Shown one piece after another: positions 1 through 12,400 of a stretch of 64,000 nucleotides of DNA (position 1 is its first letter; each line of letters begins with the position of its first letter). The stretch covers positions 12,682,442 to 12,746,441 of the forward strand of contig JACDQD010000008.1 of assembly GCA_019843655.1 (NCBI GenBank). Reading direction: 5' to 3'. Below the pieces are notes generated by a model, which worked only from the letters and a program-made list of their open reading frames with translations, did not search any database and was not told the origin of the DNA. This stretch comes from Lethocerus indicus (taxonomy: Eukaryota; Arthropoda; Insecta; Hemiptera; Belostomatidae). Made by a program: the position numbers and the translations under genes.

Positions 1-660
1 TGCTAGGTGAGCGGTGAGGTTGGAACCCCTCCCCTCGGGGCCACTAATTCTGGCCGGTTGTTGCCATCGTACAATGAATTAGAGCCGGCGATTAATAGGA
101 AGTTATTGCCCACATATTTGCCGGCCACCGCGGCCCAGCCTCCCTTACCGCTAAATAACGCCCGCCCCTAAACCCTCCGCCACCTGTTCTTTCGGGTCGA
201 CCCCCGCCCGGCATATAGGAATTCTGTTGGGGGCAGGCTACATAAAAACCTACGACCACACGGAGAGATCTGTGGGGACGTGGATGGGGTGTAGATTGAT
301 CGTACAAGGAAGCAAGACGTTTTCTCTGTGGTTGGGAGGAGATATTCGCAAGATCATCGGACTCTGACATACTTTACGCAAAACCATTCATTTTTTAGAT
401 ATTTTAGATTAAACATTCTTTGGAGAAATGTTAGTGTTGGCTAACCATTAACCTTATTTGAATTCTAAAATTGACAGGGATTCGGGTTATATTTACTATT
501 ATTTATATTTACTCAAATTAACACACGTTCCTTTCAGAGTTATGACCTTTATTAACATCACCCATTAACATTTGCCCAGACAAATCAATTCTTAAAAAAA
601 CTCATATAATGTAGACGGTAAAGTACAAAAATTATTCCATATATTATTTAATACCGAAAA

Positions 661-707
661 TTCGGTCCTATGCTAGACCGGTTTCGGTTTTCTCCCCTCG
701 CCAGTAG
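661..707 (-). repeat. Second copy of the hammerhead-like repeat, diverged core
   Basis: Read on the minus strand, this 47-base block aligns without gaps to 59113-59159. CTACTG (707-702) is identical, the 14-base middle is mostly different, and the last 27 bases match at 24 positions, including CCGAAACCGGTCTAGCA. The core reads CTGGCGA, so the conserved A6 is replaced by G. Stem II could have two G-C pairs next to GAAA. CTA pairs with TAG in stem I, and an outer helix GGT (minus strand) with ACC is possible. Identical spacing with a diverged middle supports common origin with the 59 kb element; the A6 change argues against activity. Confidence 0.5.
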
Positions 708-2291
708 AAACCGCGTTTTAAATTTCTTCAAGAAGCGCTGAAGATACTTAAATTACGCCGACAAAAACGTTCGGATAAAATCGCAATACTGTTTATCGGG
801 GAAACGCGGAGCTGGGGAGGTTTCAGTTTCGGAAGTTGGCGAAGATAAAAGTTGAAACGGGGTTGAATTAAACACAACAAAGCTTCTTACGATAATGTCG
901 ATTTATCGGGGGCGGGAGGGGCGTCGTGCTCTGGCCTCGGGCGGGGAAAAAGCTGACATCTGTCGATATGCTTTTATCGTCTATTGATAGCGTGGCTTTT
1001 AATGTGTTTCCATATTAACGCTCGGGATTTACACCGGCGCGATACGGCTTTGCATGGTATTCCACAGCGGATGTATTGTCTCCCTTTATCGAAACAAAAT
1101 TGCTGTTTCGCTGTCATTTTAAAGGTTTCAAATATACCCCCGAAGGAAGTGGGACCATTAGAATAACTCACGCAACGGGTTGTTTAGTTTTGACTGAAAA
1201 ATATCCTTCTGATCTTAATAAAACAATTGAAAAATATTGCTTTGTTCTGAACTGAAAACTTTTTTTAAATTCGGTCCGAGGTTTGACGCGAATACTCGAA
1301 GCAATATCGCGGAACGCTTCGAACGAGTTTATTAGTGGGCAAAATACGCGGGATATTATCATATCCCGAGTTATGAAGCCGGGATACGAGCGTAGAATAC
1401 GGTTAAGAAATTGACCCGGGAAAACCTAATATCACAGCGAGTAATCGCCTTACGGTACGCCGGGGAACTGAAAATTTCTGGAACAGCTTATTTCACCGAC
1501 GCGGTGAGAAACAACTATTGGCCCTGCATTTTATCCAAACTTCATTCATTTTGCCCGTAGTACAATACTCATTGTATAATAAAAATTATAATTTATCAAA
1601 ATATATTATTTTGTTGGAATTCGACTAGTTTTAAATTCGGCTGAATGGATTTAAATTGATGCCACAATAAAACTTTACACCGGAATTAAATAGTGCAATT
1701 TGTTATATGTAATTTGCAAACGGTTGTATTGGTAATTCCCTAACGTCCTATTCGGTCTCCCAAGTTAGAGCGCCGAGCGACCATTACAGCTCTGTTAACG
1801 GCGAGATTTATCTATTTCCGAATTTATTGGAACAAATTTTATTGAACAAAGTGGATTAATAGAAACGGTATTGGTTCAGTGTTGAATTATAGGGGATTTG
1901 ATCAAGCTGTTTACGAATGTAAAATTTCATTTAGCCTTTCTACCATGTAGGAGCTGTTAACGAGTCACTACCGACCTCCTATACTTTGTCCTGATTGGAA
2001 GTAAATCTTTATCCTAAGGTAGACATAAGACTGTAGACAACTAAAGTGTATATATCAACTTCCTTGAGATATATTGGGGTATAAATTATTTGCGCATTTC
2101 TTCATGTCTGTTTCCTCATGTCCTTTCATTTCAGAATAGGTAACAGAGCCGGAACATAGGATCTGAAGCAGGAGCCTTCAGAAGGGAACGGTCCGGGCTT
2201 GAGAGCAAGACCAGGAGGGAGGGGGGGCAAGTGGAACGAGTGGAGGCGCGTGTGTGGGGGCGCGTGCGTGTGAGACAAGGGCCCTTATTAA

Positions 2292-2312
2292 TTGTTTGCC
2301 CGGGGCAAACAA
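2292..2312. promoter_or_regulatory. Perfect dyad of two forkhead-like half sites
   Basis: TTGTTTGCCC and its exact complement GGGCAAACAA are separated by one G, giving ten-base arms. Each arm contains GCAAACA, a known variant of the forkhead (Fox) core. The arrangement suggests a dimeric binding site. A palindrome this long is expected by chance less than once in a window of this size, so the call is plausible but not proven. Confidence 0.35.
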
Positions 2313-2328
2313 GGGACGTGCTCCGGTG

Positions 2329-2339
2329 GCTAGACCGGT
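2329..2339 (-). repeat. Possible fragment of the hammerhead-like repeat
   Basis: On the minus strand the 11 bases ACCGGTCTAGC match the shared core exactly. The flanking GAAA is replaced and the downstream GACC is only loosely present. It may be a degenerate relic or a chance match. Confidence 0.25.
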
Positions 2340-3062
2340 GCCGGCCTGTCTGTAAACCAGACCCGAATAGCAAATCGGTGTCTGGAGTGTGGAGGCTGGA
2401 GGTGGAGCCCCACTCCCCCGGCCACCACTCTCTGTTTGATGTGTACATTTGCCCTTCCAGTTTCGCCGCCTCGCTTTCACCCATTCCGAAATTTGCGCGT
2501 CCCCAAGCTAATTGGTTACTTGACGAGTGCATTTCGTATTGTCCTTTATAAAAATAGTATATACAATGCTTATTTAATCTTAAATTATAACTAAAACTAT
2601 AATTGTTAACGCGTATTTAAAACTTAGAATGTGAATTGGTTTCCGTATCCCGTTCCTGATAATAATGACTGTTTTATATAAATATATAATCAACAAATTT
2701 AATTCATATGAAACAGTTTAGCGCCCTATATATTGGACTATAATCGCTGTTGCGATGTTTTTTTTCCACTCGGTTATAGTGGGTTGGCCTCCGAATAGGT
2801 AACCTCGCACGCTATTGAAGTGGTATCTAATCGGAAACCGACATGTGTGAGAATTCACTGTATTACTTTACTCACCGAACGCTACTGAAAAAAAAACTGG
2901 GCTGGCCCAGGTCCAAATGGCCGAGTGGAAAATCGAGATATCCCGATCCCTCTCCGCAGCAACTACATAAAATGGTGAACAATAATTTACAGAATTATTA
3001 TACCGCCGGCCACCGTTATATGACGCCTTGAAGCGTTATACAATCTTAAGTGAGGGAAGGGA

Positions 3063-3140
3063 AATTTCATCGCCCCTGCGGTATGTCCGAGCAAACGCGG
3101 GCGTGTGAGGCCACCGCAGGGCTCACTCCACCATGAAATT
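3063..3140. repeat. Two-segment inverted repeat, potential long hairpin
   Basis: AATTTCAT (3063-3070) pairs with ATGAAATT (3133-3140), and nested inside CCCTGCGGT (3074-3082) pairs with ACCGCAGGG (3113-3121). That gives 17 perfect pairs in two helices around a 30-base loop, with an asymmetric interior of 3 versus 11 bases. It is too short and lopsided to call a microRNA precursor. A structured RNA or a regulatory dyad are alternatives. Confidence 0.45.
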
Positions 3141-3914
3141 GGCAACAGTTTCTCCTCCTCCCCTCACTTCCCTCTCTTCCATACCGTCCCTACCCACCTG
3201 CTCTCAACGCTAATTACACGAAAGGGACCGCACCTTTTAACCAATCCGCCACCCGCTAATTACCCGAAAGAGTAAAATGTTTCACATGGTTTTTGTTCAA
3301 TCGCAGAACAAAAAATGGACGGCTCCTCCGTCCGTGCTGCAAACAGCCCGTGAAATTCCGCAAACGGATTATTACTTTTAATGCAATCGTCTAAACTTAC
3401 AAACTGCCGTTTCTATTAGCAGATATCAGGATTATTTTATCAGGTTTTGAGGGACTAACGTAATGTACTGTCTGTCAATGTATTTATAAAAAACTCACGA
3501 GTGCCAATATTCCAAACGTTGAATGCATATGAACGACCCCGTCGATTATAATTATTTAAATGTTTATTTTCATTAGCAGAAATGGAACTTTTATTAGTTG
3601 AACTGCCGGTATTGCCTTACGTTTTGAGAAGAAACAAACAATAACCGAACCGCCGGAGGAAGGCCGTTGAGAATTTGAAATATGCGCTCTAATTCTGTAG
3701 AGGGTGTTCGGACCGAAATGATGCATAGCCCGCGGGTTTCCGAAAAACAGCCTACACCATTCCCAGGAGCTAAACTGAATGTAAAAGCGCCGGAAACGTG
3801 AAATACGGCGACAGTCCCGGAGCCCGTTCTATCGGGGGAGTCACAACTAATAAATGAATTCGTGAGCAGCAACTGTGTGTTCTCGGTATGTTCCTTCCTA
3901 TAGGTCGATGCTAC

Positions 3915-3940
<26 letters not shown>
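3915..3940. repeat. (AT)13 microsatellite
   Basis: Thirteen uninterrupted AT dinucleotides, followed by a short ACAC extension. The overlapping minus-strand open frames acquire a Tyr-Ile repeat from this tract and are not genes. Confidence 0.97.
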
Positions 3941-3950
<10 letters not shown>

Positions 3951-5463
3951 GACGGCTTTCTTTAGTAGTTGGGATAAGGTAGAAGTATTCCGACAATGTC
4001 CGGGGCAATTCTCTCGACTGCATTCCGGATACTGCATTCCGTTTCAATAAAACAGATATTTTACAATATCCGCCTCCCACGTATTTTTACCATTGAATGA
4101 GTGGTGCTGTTTCACAATTTTGTTCACTTCAAACATTGGTCTGAGTAAATGGAACTAAAATATGCACGTAAATAGTTTTACAATAGATATTGCAGTGCTA
4201 ACTCTGACAGTGTCCTCTGCTGTTCTTTGACTATTCATGCGTTATGAAATTCCGGTACAGTAAGTCTAGAAGCCGGTGGTCATTCTATTCGAGACAATTT
4301 AAATTCAATTGCCCAGACCAACTCATTAGGCGATGGCTGGACAATATTCTAGGATTCAGTGCAATCTTGGCACATAGCGCTAATGGAGGATCTTGTTTGC
4401 TCCGGCTCCAATCTCGCCGGGTCGTTAGTTGTGCAGCTGCAGTTGGGCTGCTGAACACACAGGGACCCTGGGATTATATAGGAGGGGCGTTCTGGAATTA
4501 AAAAAAAAATTCCACCCCCACACCCAAGGCAATAACCCGGCAATATTAGTGAGTGGGAGGGTACAGGGGTTCGGAATGGATGTCCCACTACCCGAATGCC
4601 AATATCAACCTCTTTATTTACAACTTCGGACGTCCGAATTTTTTTTTTGTTTTCGCCTACATCAAGTTGGGAATTGGAGGGGGCAGTCACGCGGGAGGGA
4701 TAAAATAACGAGCGAAATCCGAACTGTAGTCCAACGAAAATGGAATGTCTGCTCCGCATTCCGATAATATGAAAAGGTCAGGTGTGGAGGAATTCCCATC
4801 TCTAAACTGGCCCCCGGAGCCCGACCGATATCCCGAATGGGATAAATTTAAAACCATAAATCCCGTTTATGGTGGTGAGTTTGGAATTATTACGTTAAGT
4901 TCGAGAACACCGATAGAATGGGATGTTAATCTTAGCTAATGGTTTCATTCCTTACACTCCTATAGTTGTAAATTTTTAAAAATAAATCTGTTCAAGATTC
5001 AGGATATATTACTTTTCAATCGCTTTCGCAATTAACTTGAAATCATTATCAACGTTATGAAAATAATTTTGGATAATCATTCAGAATTGCCTTGTATATT
5101 ATATCAGATGATTGAAAGTAATTAATCGTAATATAATATTTCCCTTCCATTTATTATTGCACAAATTACTTCCATTGTACTAGTGATATTTATGAACGAA
5201 CATCATTTTAAAAAATATAAAACAAGTACTTTAATACTGTAAAAAGCGGCAGTCTATATAACAATTTAAGGTACGATTTGCTAGGGTGGAAGAGTTTTCC
5301 AATTGAAAAAATGAACGGTCTCACAATGGAATTTTCCAACTCACATCGCAAAAAAATGAGCCGCTATCGAGTACCGCGGGACACCACTTTAAAATTTACA
5401 ATTGCGATAATGCCAGAGGGAAGTTGTCACCGACTGGAAGTCGGGGCCTGTGATTTAAGCGGT

Positions 5464-5503
5464 TTAGGAACTCTGTGTACTTTTTTTTACACGGAGTTTC
5501 TGA
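5464..5503 (+). repeat. 16-pair hairpin with T-rich loop
   Basis: Bases 5464-5479 pair with 5488-5503 over 16 consecutive positions, three of them G-U when read as + strand RNA. The eight-base loop is C followed by seven T. Key paired blocks are AACTC with GAGTT and GTGTA with TACAC. It is shorter than a typical microRNA precursor and matches no known microRNA that I recall. Confidence 0.45.
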
Positions 5504-5747
5504 TCGAGAGCGACCAAAAACTGCAGATTGTATCACGGCCCGACAATGGGTTTATGGCGCGGGAAACTGGGCGCAACGTTAAAACGGCTGTTTGCTAACG
5601 AATCGCGCGATTGAAACGAGGGTGAGTTTGACACCGGGGATTAGAAAACCTGACGAACAATGTAGACAGTCGGAATGGGAGTATGCTTCGTTAATTTTGA
5701 AAACTCTACTCTGTACCCCGTCGGGCCGCGGTAACGTTGCCACAGAA

Positions 5748-5771
5748 GAAACCGGTCTAGCCTATGACCAA
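5748..5771 (+). repeat. Third, 3'-half copy of the hammerhead-like repeat
   Basis: GAAACCGGTCTAGC is identical to the 59 kb and 0.7 kb copies. After four variable bases the element continues GACCAAA, again matching the 59 kb copy. The 5' half with CTACTG and the CUGANGA core is not found at the expected distance, so this copy looks truncated or rearranged. Confidence 0.5.
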
Positions 5772-6579
5772 ATATGCGATAAATTCTTCTGCGGCCGATA
5801 TAATATCAATGATGGAATGGCTGCTGACGAAATAAGCATATTGCGTCTAAATTTCTTTAATTTTCGGGTCATGGAAATTTGAAATCAATAGTGCAATAAA
5901 ATTGGTAGAGTTATTTCAGTATTTGGAAACTATGTATGCCCTCCGATTATAAATTAAGGCGCAACAGCAAACCGGGCAGACCGATCAGCATTGCGGGTTT
6001 AGTATACAAAAGTCGCCGTACATCGTTCAATCTTCGAAGTTTTGTTAAATTCGAGTTTATTTTATTTCTTATTATTTAAACAAGAGGAAAGGGGAAATGA
6101 TCGCGAAATAGCGGCGGTGTGGCGGTTATAAATATATGATAATTTAATGTGCAATCGATAAGAAATAATGATGTTAGCCATTATTATTTTGAAATAGCCT
6201 GTTTATATTTAGCAACTATGTGTATCGTATAAACTAATTTTCAGAATTTAGTAAATATTTGTAAAGACTGAGAATTCTCTCAGTATTATTTCAAATAATT
6301 TCTACCGCTTGTTTGTATAATTACTGGAGGAGTAATAATATTTAGATTTTTTTCAACGGGGGTAAACATTCCGGGAAAAAACGCGAAATTAGCAGAGCGG
6401 AATTATTTCTCCGAGTGTCTGAGCGCACCTCGAGAGGCGGCCGAGGGCCGGGAAAACAGGATGTGTTTCGAGAACAAACAGACACCGAAGGTGAGGCGGG
6501 AGCGGGCCTGACCCGAGGGTATGATAATATTGAAGCCGGGGCGATGAAGAAGTGGGGGAGGGGCGCCGAACCGGGTGGT

Positions 6580-6618
6580 TCACCTGAACCGGGTCGATAC
6601 CAACCCAGCTCACCTGAA
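6580..6618. promoter_or_regulatory. Two identical TCACCTGAA sites 30 bases apart
   Basis: TCACCTGAA at 6580-6588 and 6610-6618. CACCTG is the core bound by Snail/ZEB zinc fingers and by some bHLH proteins. Spacing of about three helical turns puts both sites on one DNA face. The surrounding 6.42-6.67 kb is GC-rich. Function inferred only. Confidence 0.3.
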
Positions 6619-9454
6619 GTGGAGAGGTTCACGCACACCCCAGGAACCGACCCAGTACTCGACACAGGATACGGCAAACGCCAAAGGTAACGATCACAGA
6701 ACCGGCATCAATCGCCAGGCTTTCCATTCATTTTGAGCCTCGACCAGGCCTGTTTTGGTTTCTCGCAAGGCTACAGTCAATATTTCACCAAGAAAGCCTT
6801 ATGTTCTCTAATATTCCCAATACCGCTGACAATCCCATAAATAATATCAATTGCGTTTTTCACCAAAGATTGAATTTAATTTAACTATTTAAAAAGTATG
6901 GGAGTTCAGGACCCGGATGAGTGGATGACGATGGGAAACCTCGCACGGATTTGCCAGACTCGGTCCCCCGGCATCTCTTATCTTTTGGCCTCCCTTGAAT
7001 TTCCATTCAAGGTCATACGCAGAAATCCCGCTCCATGTTCAGTACTTGGCAATCTTTCGGATTGGTCCGCTCATCCCCATAAAGTGGGTTCCGCCCACTC
7101 CTCGACCACTCTTCATATATACGGAACCGCGGTCGACTTCGGGCTTTCTGAAAACTTTCGTCGTCCCCATTCTTCCCGCTCCCCAGTGTTGCTTTATTTC
7201 ACGCTTTCGCTATTTCAGCATCTCCCCGCACATCGATCCGGTACAAAACGGAACTGGATCGAACAAATTTGTGGAATTCTGGTTGAAATAAAAACTGGTA
7301 AACTGTTCCATTACTTTTTATAACGGAAATTCCCTTAAAGCCTGCAAATGTAATCCGATAGAAATGATGTTTCCATGTTCTTTGTCAATTAACATAAATA
7401 ACACTTATTTTTCATTCACTCATAACGTCAGTCCGAATTTCATTTTGTAGTCGTTGACAAAACGTATTGTCCCTAATTATATTTAGGAGGACGGGCGCGT
7501 GGAGAGATATAAATGGGGGGAAGTTATTCAGAAATATTATTGCAGCAACCCCATATTCGCCCGTTCGTCGTGGCCAAAGCACTCTGCCAGATGTTCCTTT
7601 TTATGGGGCATAGTTTTCTGTTTCATGCCGGGGGCGTGTCCTTAGGAGGGCGTACATAAGCCTAGGTGTATATATATAGGTGGGGTCTAATGGCGGGGTA
7701 AGTTAGGCGGCGCGCCTCGGGTGTGATGACGTCGGGATATGAGCCAGTTAAGATATGTTATATGGAATCGGGCCGGCGTTATCTCCCCCGAGGCGCACAC
7801 AGCCACACCGGCACATGTGTACGGCCGGTCACGCAAACGAGCGGCCTCGTTTACCGCCAATTAAAATCCGACCCTTCCACCCGTGATCATCACTTATCTA
7901 GATAATGCCGGAAATTTACGGCGTTTAGTTTAAACTGAAATGTCCCGCATCCCAAAGATTTTACTAATTCCCCCCACCCCACCCCCCAGCGATCTGGAGT
8001 TTGCCATACTTCGGGGACGTCAGCAAAATAAATGTAAATCGATTTTCCAATTAACCGAAGGAACTTTCTTATCTAGGCTGTAAATTTGAATTTTCTTGCC
8101 CGCAAACCTCATAACTATTACTGTACTGAGATATTATTTTACGTTTTTCTCGATAAGGTAATGGGCGAGGAAGTATTTAGTGGAAATAGTAAAATATACT
8201 CCTTAAACAAAAGTGGAGGTTTTGCCATCTTAATGCGGCCGCGAGAACATCCTTTAATCGCACATACTTCGTAACCCAATAAGTGGCGATTTCTATCTAA
8301 ACACGTTTTGGCCATCTTGTATAGTATTCCCTACCTATGTACAAATCTTGGTGTAGCAGGTCTTATCACTTGTCAGTGTAATTAACCTCTTCGTTAATAA
8401 ATTTGTAAAATATCGGAGTGCGTAAGAAAATAACACTCCGAAGAATATCGTAGCGCTGGGACTCTTAACGGGTATTTTAAATTGATAATGAGGCGTCCCG
8501 GTATTGATGTTAAAAATAAATTAGGCCGTTTATTCGGCGTGTGGCCAAATTTAATTGGTTTCGCTCAAATGCGGCGTGGTCTAATGGCCGTCGGTGACGA
8601 CAGCCGCATCTCGAATAACAATCGGCAACTGCTTTGGCCGCAATTCGAGATTGGGCCGCGGGCCGGCTAATGACCGGCCGATTGGGACACCGGGGCCGGG
8701 GCCCGCACATAAACCAATATGACCGGCCAGCTCATAATGCCCGCTCTCATTACGCACTCAACTGCCCCCAACACTCGACAGCCAATCACTTATTCATCCG
8801 GACCCGGGCCTCGTTTTCCGGACCCCAAGTTTTATTTTGCCCCTTTACCGTTTTAGTGCTCCAAACTGTGCGGAATGCGCGGGGGTATGGTATCGGAAAA
8901 TATATAAAACTGAAAGAGCGATAAAATTCGTTCAAATATTCAGTTGGGATCCCAAATGCGGCGGACGCACGTCCAAATAAGCTTCGGCTATCAGACTTTT
9001 ACAATTGTTATCGATTCCGATTTATTAACTGTTGCTTGTAGTCGAAACGGAAATCGAGGCTCTACTTATGACTATAAATTCGTAAATTATCCCTCATGCG
9101 TAATAATAAAAAATATTAATCACTGTACCGATTAGTCCTAGGCCGAAAATTCGATATTAAAGAAATATTAATATGCCGGAATTGGAAATTCACCAATCTG
9201 CGGTTTAATAACGTCTACTGGAATTAATTTTCGGGATATAATATTAATATCCTAATGTATTTATGAATATTTCATAAGCGTACTTACGGGATGAATTTAA
9301 TAACACACAGTCCTGTGAATATTCATTATTTTTTTAATTTTATAAAGTTATAAGACCGTGTTGGGACACTACCAGCCACACTGTTACTTTTTAACTTGTA
9401 TAACAGCTTGATAGGAAATAGCAGAAAAGAGTATTGCAGGGCTAACGCCGGGCG

Positions 9455-9475
9455 ATATAATGGCGGTATATAATG
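9455..9475. repeat. Pair of ATATAATG direct repeats, 13 bases apart
   Basis: ATATAATG at 9455-9462 and 9468-9475, each followed by a G-rich trinucleotide. A small local duplication. Confidence 0.35.
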
Positions 9476-12400
9476 TGGGACGGATAATTACGAAACCAAA
9501 TTTACTCTTCGAATCTTTCTCAAAGGGACATATATCAACCGGCAAGATATTGGCTCCGTCAATATAATTATTCGTGTTGATTTGCGATTACCATTGGCCA
9601 TTCCGCTAGGCCGGTCTTGGCGGCCCGCCATCGGTCCCCACGACCACAGTTAATCAGACATCGTATAGCCTCCACTCTGACATTGTTCCGATTCTTGTTC
9701 CCAACTCATAACTTCCCTGTTTTGGAACAGTAAATAAATATGTAATTATATAACATATAAGTTGTTTTATGAACATCACAATAGGTTTCCTAATGAGTTT
9801 ACACCCCTAATCATACAAACCCAACCTAATACACCTTTTTGATACTCCCAAAGATAGTTAATTTAAGTTATTGCTCTTATTACATTATTAGTCGATTGTT
9901 CGTTTAATAATAATCACTTATGAAATGAAATAGAACTGAAAAATACCTATATACTGCGATCGACTGGTTATACTTTTTTCTATTAATAATAGGGCAATTA
10001 AATAAGGTCGATGATACGATTATAATAACAACACATCTTTTCGCATCGTTCGTGCCAAAACGGCATTTCTAATGGATACTGATATGAATGGTATTCCGCC
10101 CGAACGGCGCTCAGCGCAGCGGTTCTGATGGATTGTGTCGTTTTCCCCCCTCGAATCCGTTCCGTCCCCGGCTTGAAAAACAGCCGCATTATGCCTCGGA
10201 AAAACCGAGAGCGGGTTTACCCCCTTTCGGGCCCGGCGCTCGGCGGCGGGGAAAATCGCGGGGGCGGAATGAATGCAATTTCTCCGACTTATATTTCCGA
10301 CCTCAGCCGCGCGGCTCCGTCTCTCTGCTCAGACGATTGGGCCCGCAGGAACCGGAGTCTCGATCTTGAGAAATTGCGAAAACGAAATGTCTGTCGTACA
10401 GGACTGCGAGGAATAACTTCAATGCCACTCAGAACGGATTATTTTTACCTACAAAAAAAGATTAGTAGCCCATTAGCAACGATTCTAACGCCAACTAGCG
10501 CGTCTTTTGAATCTTCCGAGATGTTTCAGGAGTAACAGTGGCGCAGTAGGGAAATATCTGAGCTTAGAAATATATTTCCGGCAGATTTCATGATATAAAT
10601 CGAGTGTAAATGTTGTCTGTGCATCTCGACTATTAGGGGCCTATTAGACAAAGGGACACCGCTCAAATTAACCTCAGAACCCTCTTAAATTTAAAACTAA
10701 CACACGGTAAATGTCATGATGGCTGTGTTTGGGCAAAGACAAATCATTTTTCCCTATCTTGTCATTTAATTTATTTGTGCCACATAAATTTCTCTTCAGA
10801 CTAGAACCTTATGCTTAACTTTGAATAAGTGTGAATCTACGTTCATAAATTTATACTAATTATTTATATTAATAGTAGACGTCATGGAGGTGTAATATCA
10901 GTCGTGTTTTCGGCGTCAACGTCGAGTAAATACAGGTATAAATGCCGGAGGGAAAACAGCGTTGATCTGTCGGAAGGAGCAAACAAATCCGATCCAATTA
11001 CAGGGCTAATCAGATTGCCGGGGTTGGAGTGGAAGGGTGCTGGGGCGGAGGGGGACGAGGCGGCCAGGCATGTCTTGTCTACGGCTGGCTCGATATCAAG
11101 TTACAAGACCGTAAACTTAATCAGGATAATCTCCTCCTCTCTCGTTTGTCTATTTTTGCCTTCCGCCCTGAGAGCGGTATCAAATTGGGACTACCATATT
11201 TGTATTGTATCAGGATATAATCTTATCACCAATGGAGATTCCAATTTAGACATTCGCAGGCACAAGGATACGAAGAAATAGTACGATTCGATTGGTAAAT
11301 ACTTATTACGATTGATAAGACTGTCTGGATTTCTATATGGCAACAACATTCAAGTTTAGATACGTTTTACGACATTAAACGCGTAAAATCGTAACGTAAA
11401 TTTCGTTGTTAAACAGAATTTCGTTCCAGGTCCATTTATTTAATACACACAGAAAAACACTGCAAAACTAGTAACAACTTTCGAAAGGAATTGGGCAAAT
11501 TAAATAAACATTTCTGTACTAAAATTTATGACCTGTAATTTTATAGTATTATATTATCCCCGGTCTAAACCTAGCCTTAATTTACCACCTGACCTAAAGA
11601 CCCAGGGATTAGGAGAAGGGTTTATAGGCGGCGCTATTAGTGTTAGAGCGTCGGACTGTTATTCAGAGATGACAAACTGCAAATTAACCGAGTGAAAGTA
11701 TTGTTTATCGCCCATTAGTGATTCGTCACGATTGAAACCGAACGTAAACGCCGATACAAAATTTAAGACCTCCAATTACACCCAGATGGCAGGAGTTTTG
11801 TCTATTTGTTTTCGGCGCCAGTAAAACTCACGGTGGCGCGATTACCGGACCTCGTGAATACTGGTCTGAGCGTAATTTCTGTACTCGGGCATTACATCAA
11901 AAAGCTATTCCGTACTCATAAATTACTCGGGATTAGGATTGAGTCCGGAGGAGCGAAGCTCTGTACTTTGCCCGGGACCTTATTACGGTTATCCGGCACA
12001 CTGTATTTTTTACCTTCGCCTCAAATGGACCCGGGGCCGGGGGATTTTTCCCTGTGGCTCGACCTTCGGGTATTAGCCTATGCAAATTACAACTGGGGGG
12101 GGACATGGCGGGGGCCCTTATTTACAAGGCGAGAGGAAGGGATTCGGTTGCTCGGACTCACGTAAACACTTAGCGAATTCCCCCGGACCATGAATTATGC
12201 ACATCCGGCTCTTCTACCTCCGTCTACTATTTTGACCGGGAATTATTAATACCGTTAGGAGCTTGTCCGACCTGAAACTAGATTGTTATCACTCGAGCCA
12301 ACTGCGGTATAACAAGGTGCAAGGTCTTTTCGTTAGAACGGTCGTTCGTGGGCTGCATTAACCAGTTTTGATGGTATAAAGTAATAAAGACTAGATGATT

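Larger units (their letters stand above)
1..3914. other. Non-coding stretch with scattered GC-rich patches
   Basis: No coding exon is supported. Open frames of up to 133 codons around 2.13-2.55 kb overlap on both strands in a GC-rich patch and have no conserved domains. The stretch holds the minus-strand hammerhead-like copy (661-707), the forkhead-like dyad (2292-2312) and the inverted repeat at 3063-3140. Confidence 0.7.

Noticed and set aside
741..780. CTGAAGA near the first hammerhead-like copy
   Set aside because: No GAAA and no pairing stems follow at the required spacing on that strand.
1428..1450. TATCACAG seed as in the miR-2 family
   Set aside because: Bases beyond the seed do not match and no precursor hairpin was seen around it.
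3594..4037. 147-codon minus-strand frame with a Tyr-Ile repeat
   Set aside because: The repeat is the translated (AT)13 microsatellite.
4623..4636. Perfect 14-base palindrome TTCGGACGTCCGAA
   Set aside because: Palindromes with seven-base arms are expected several times by chance in 64 kb.
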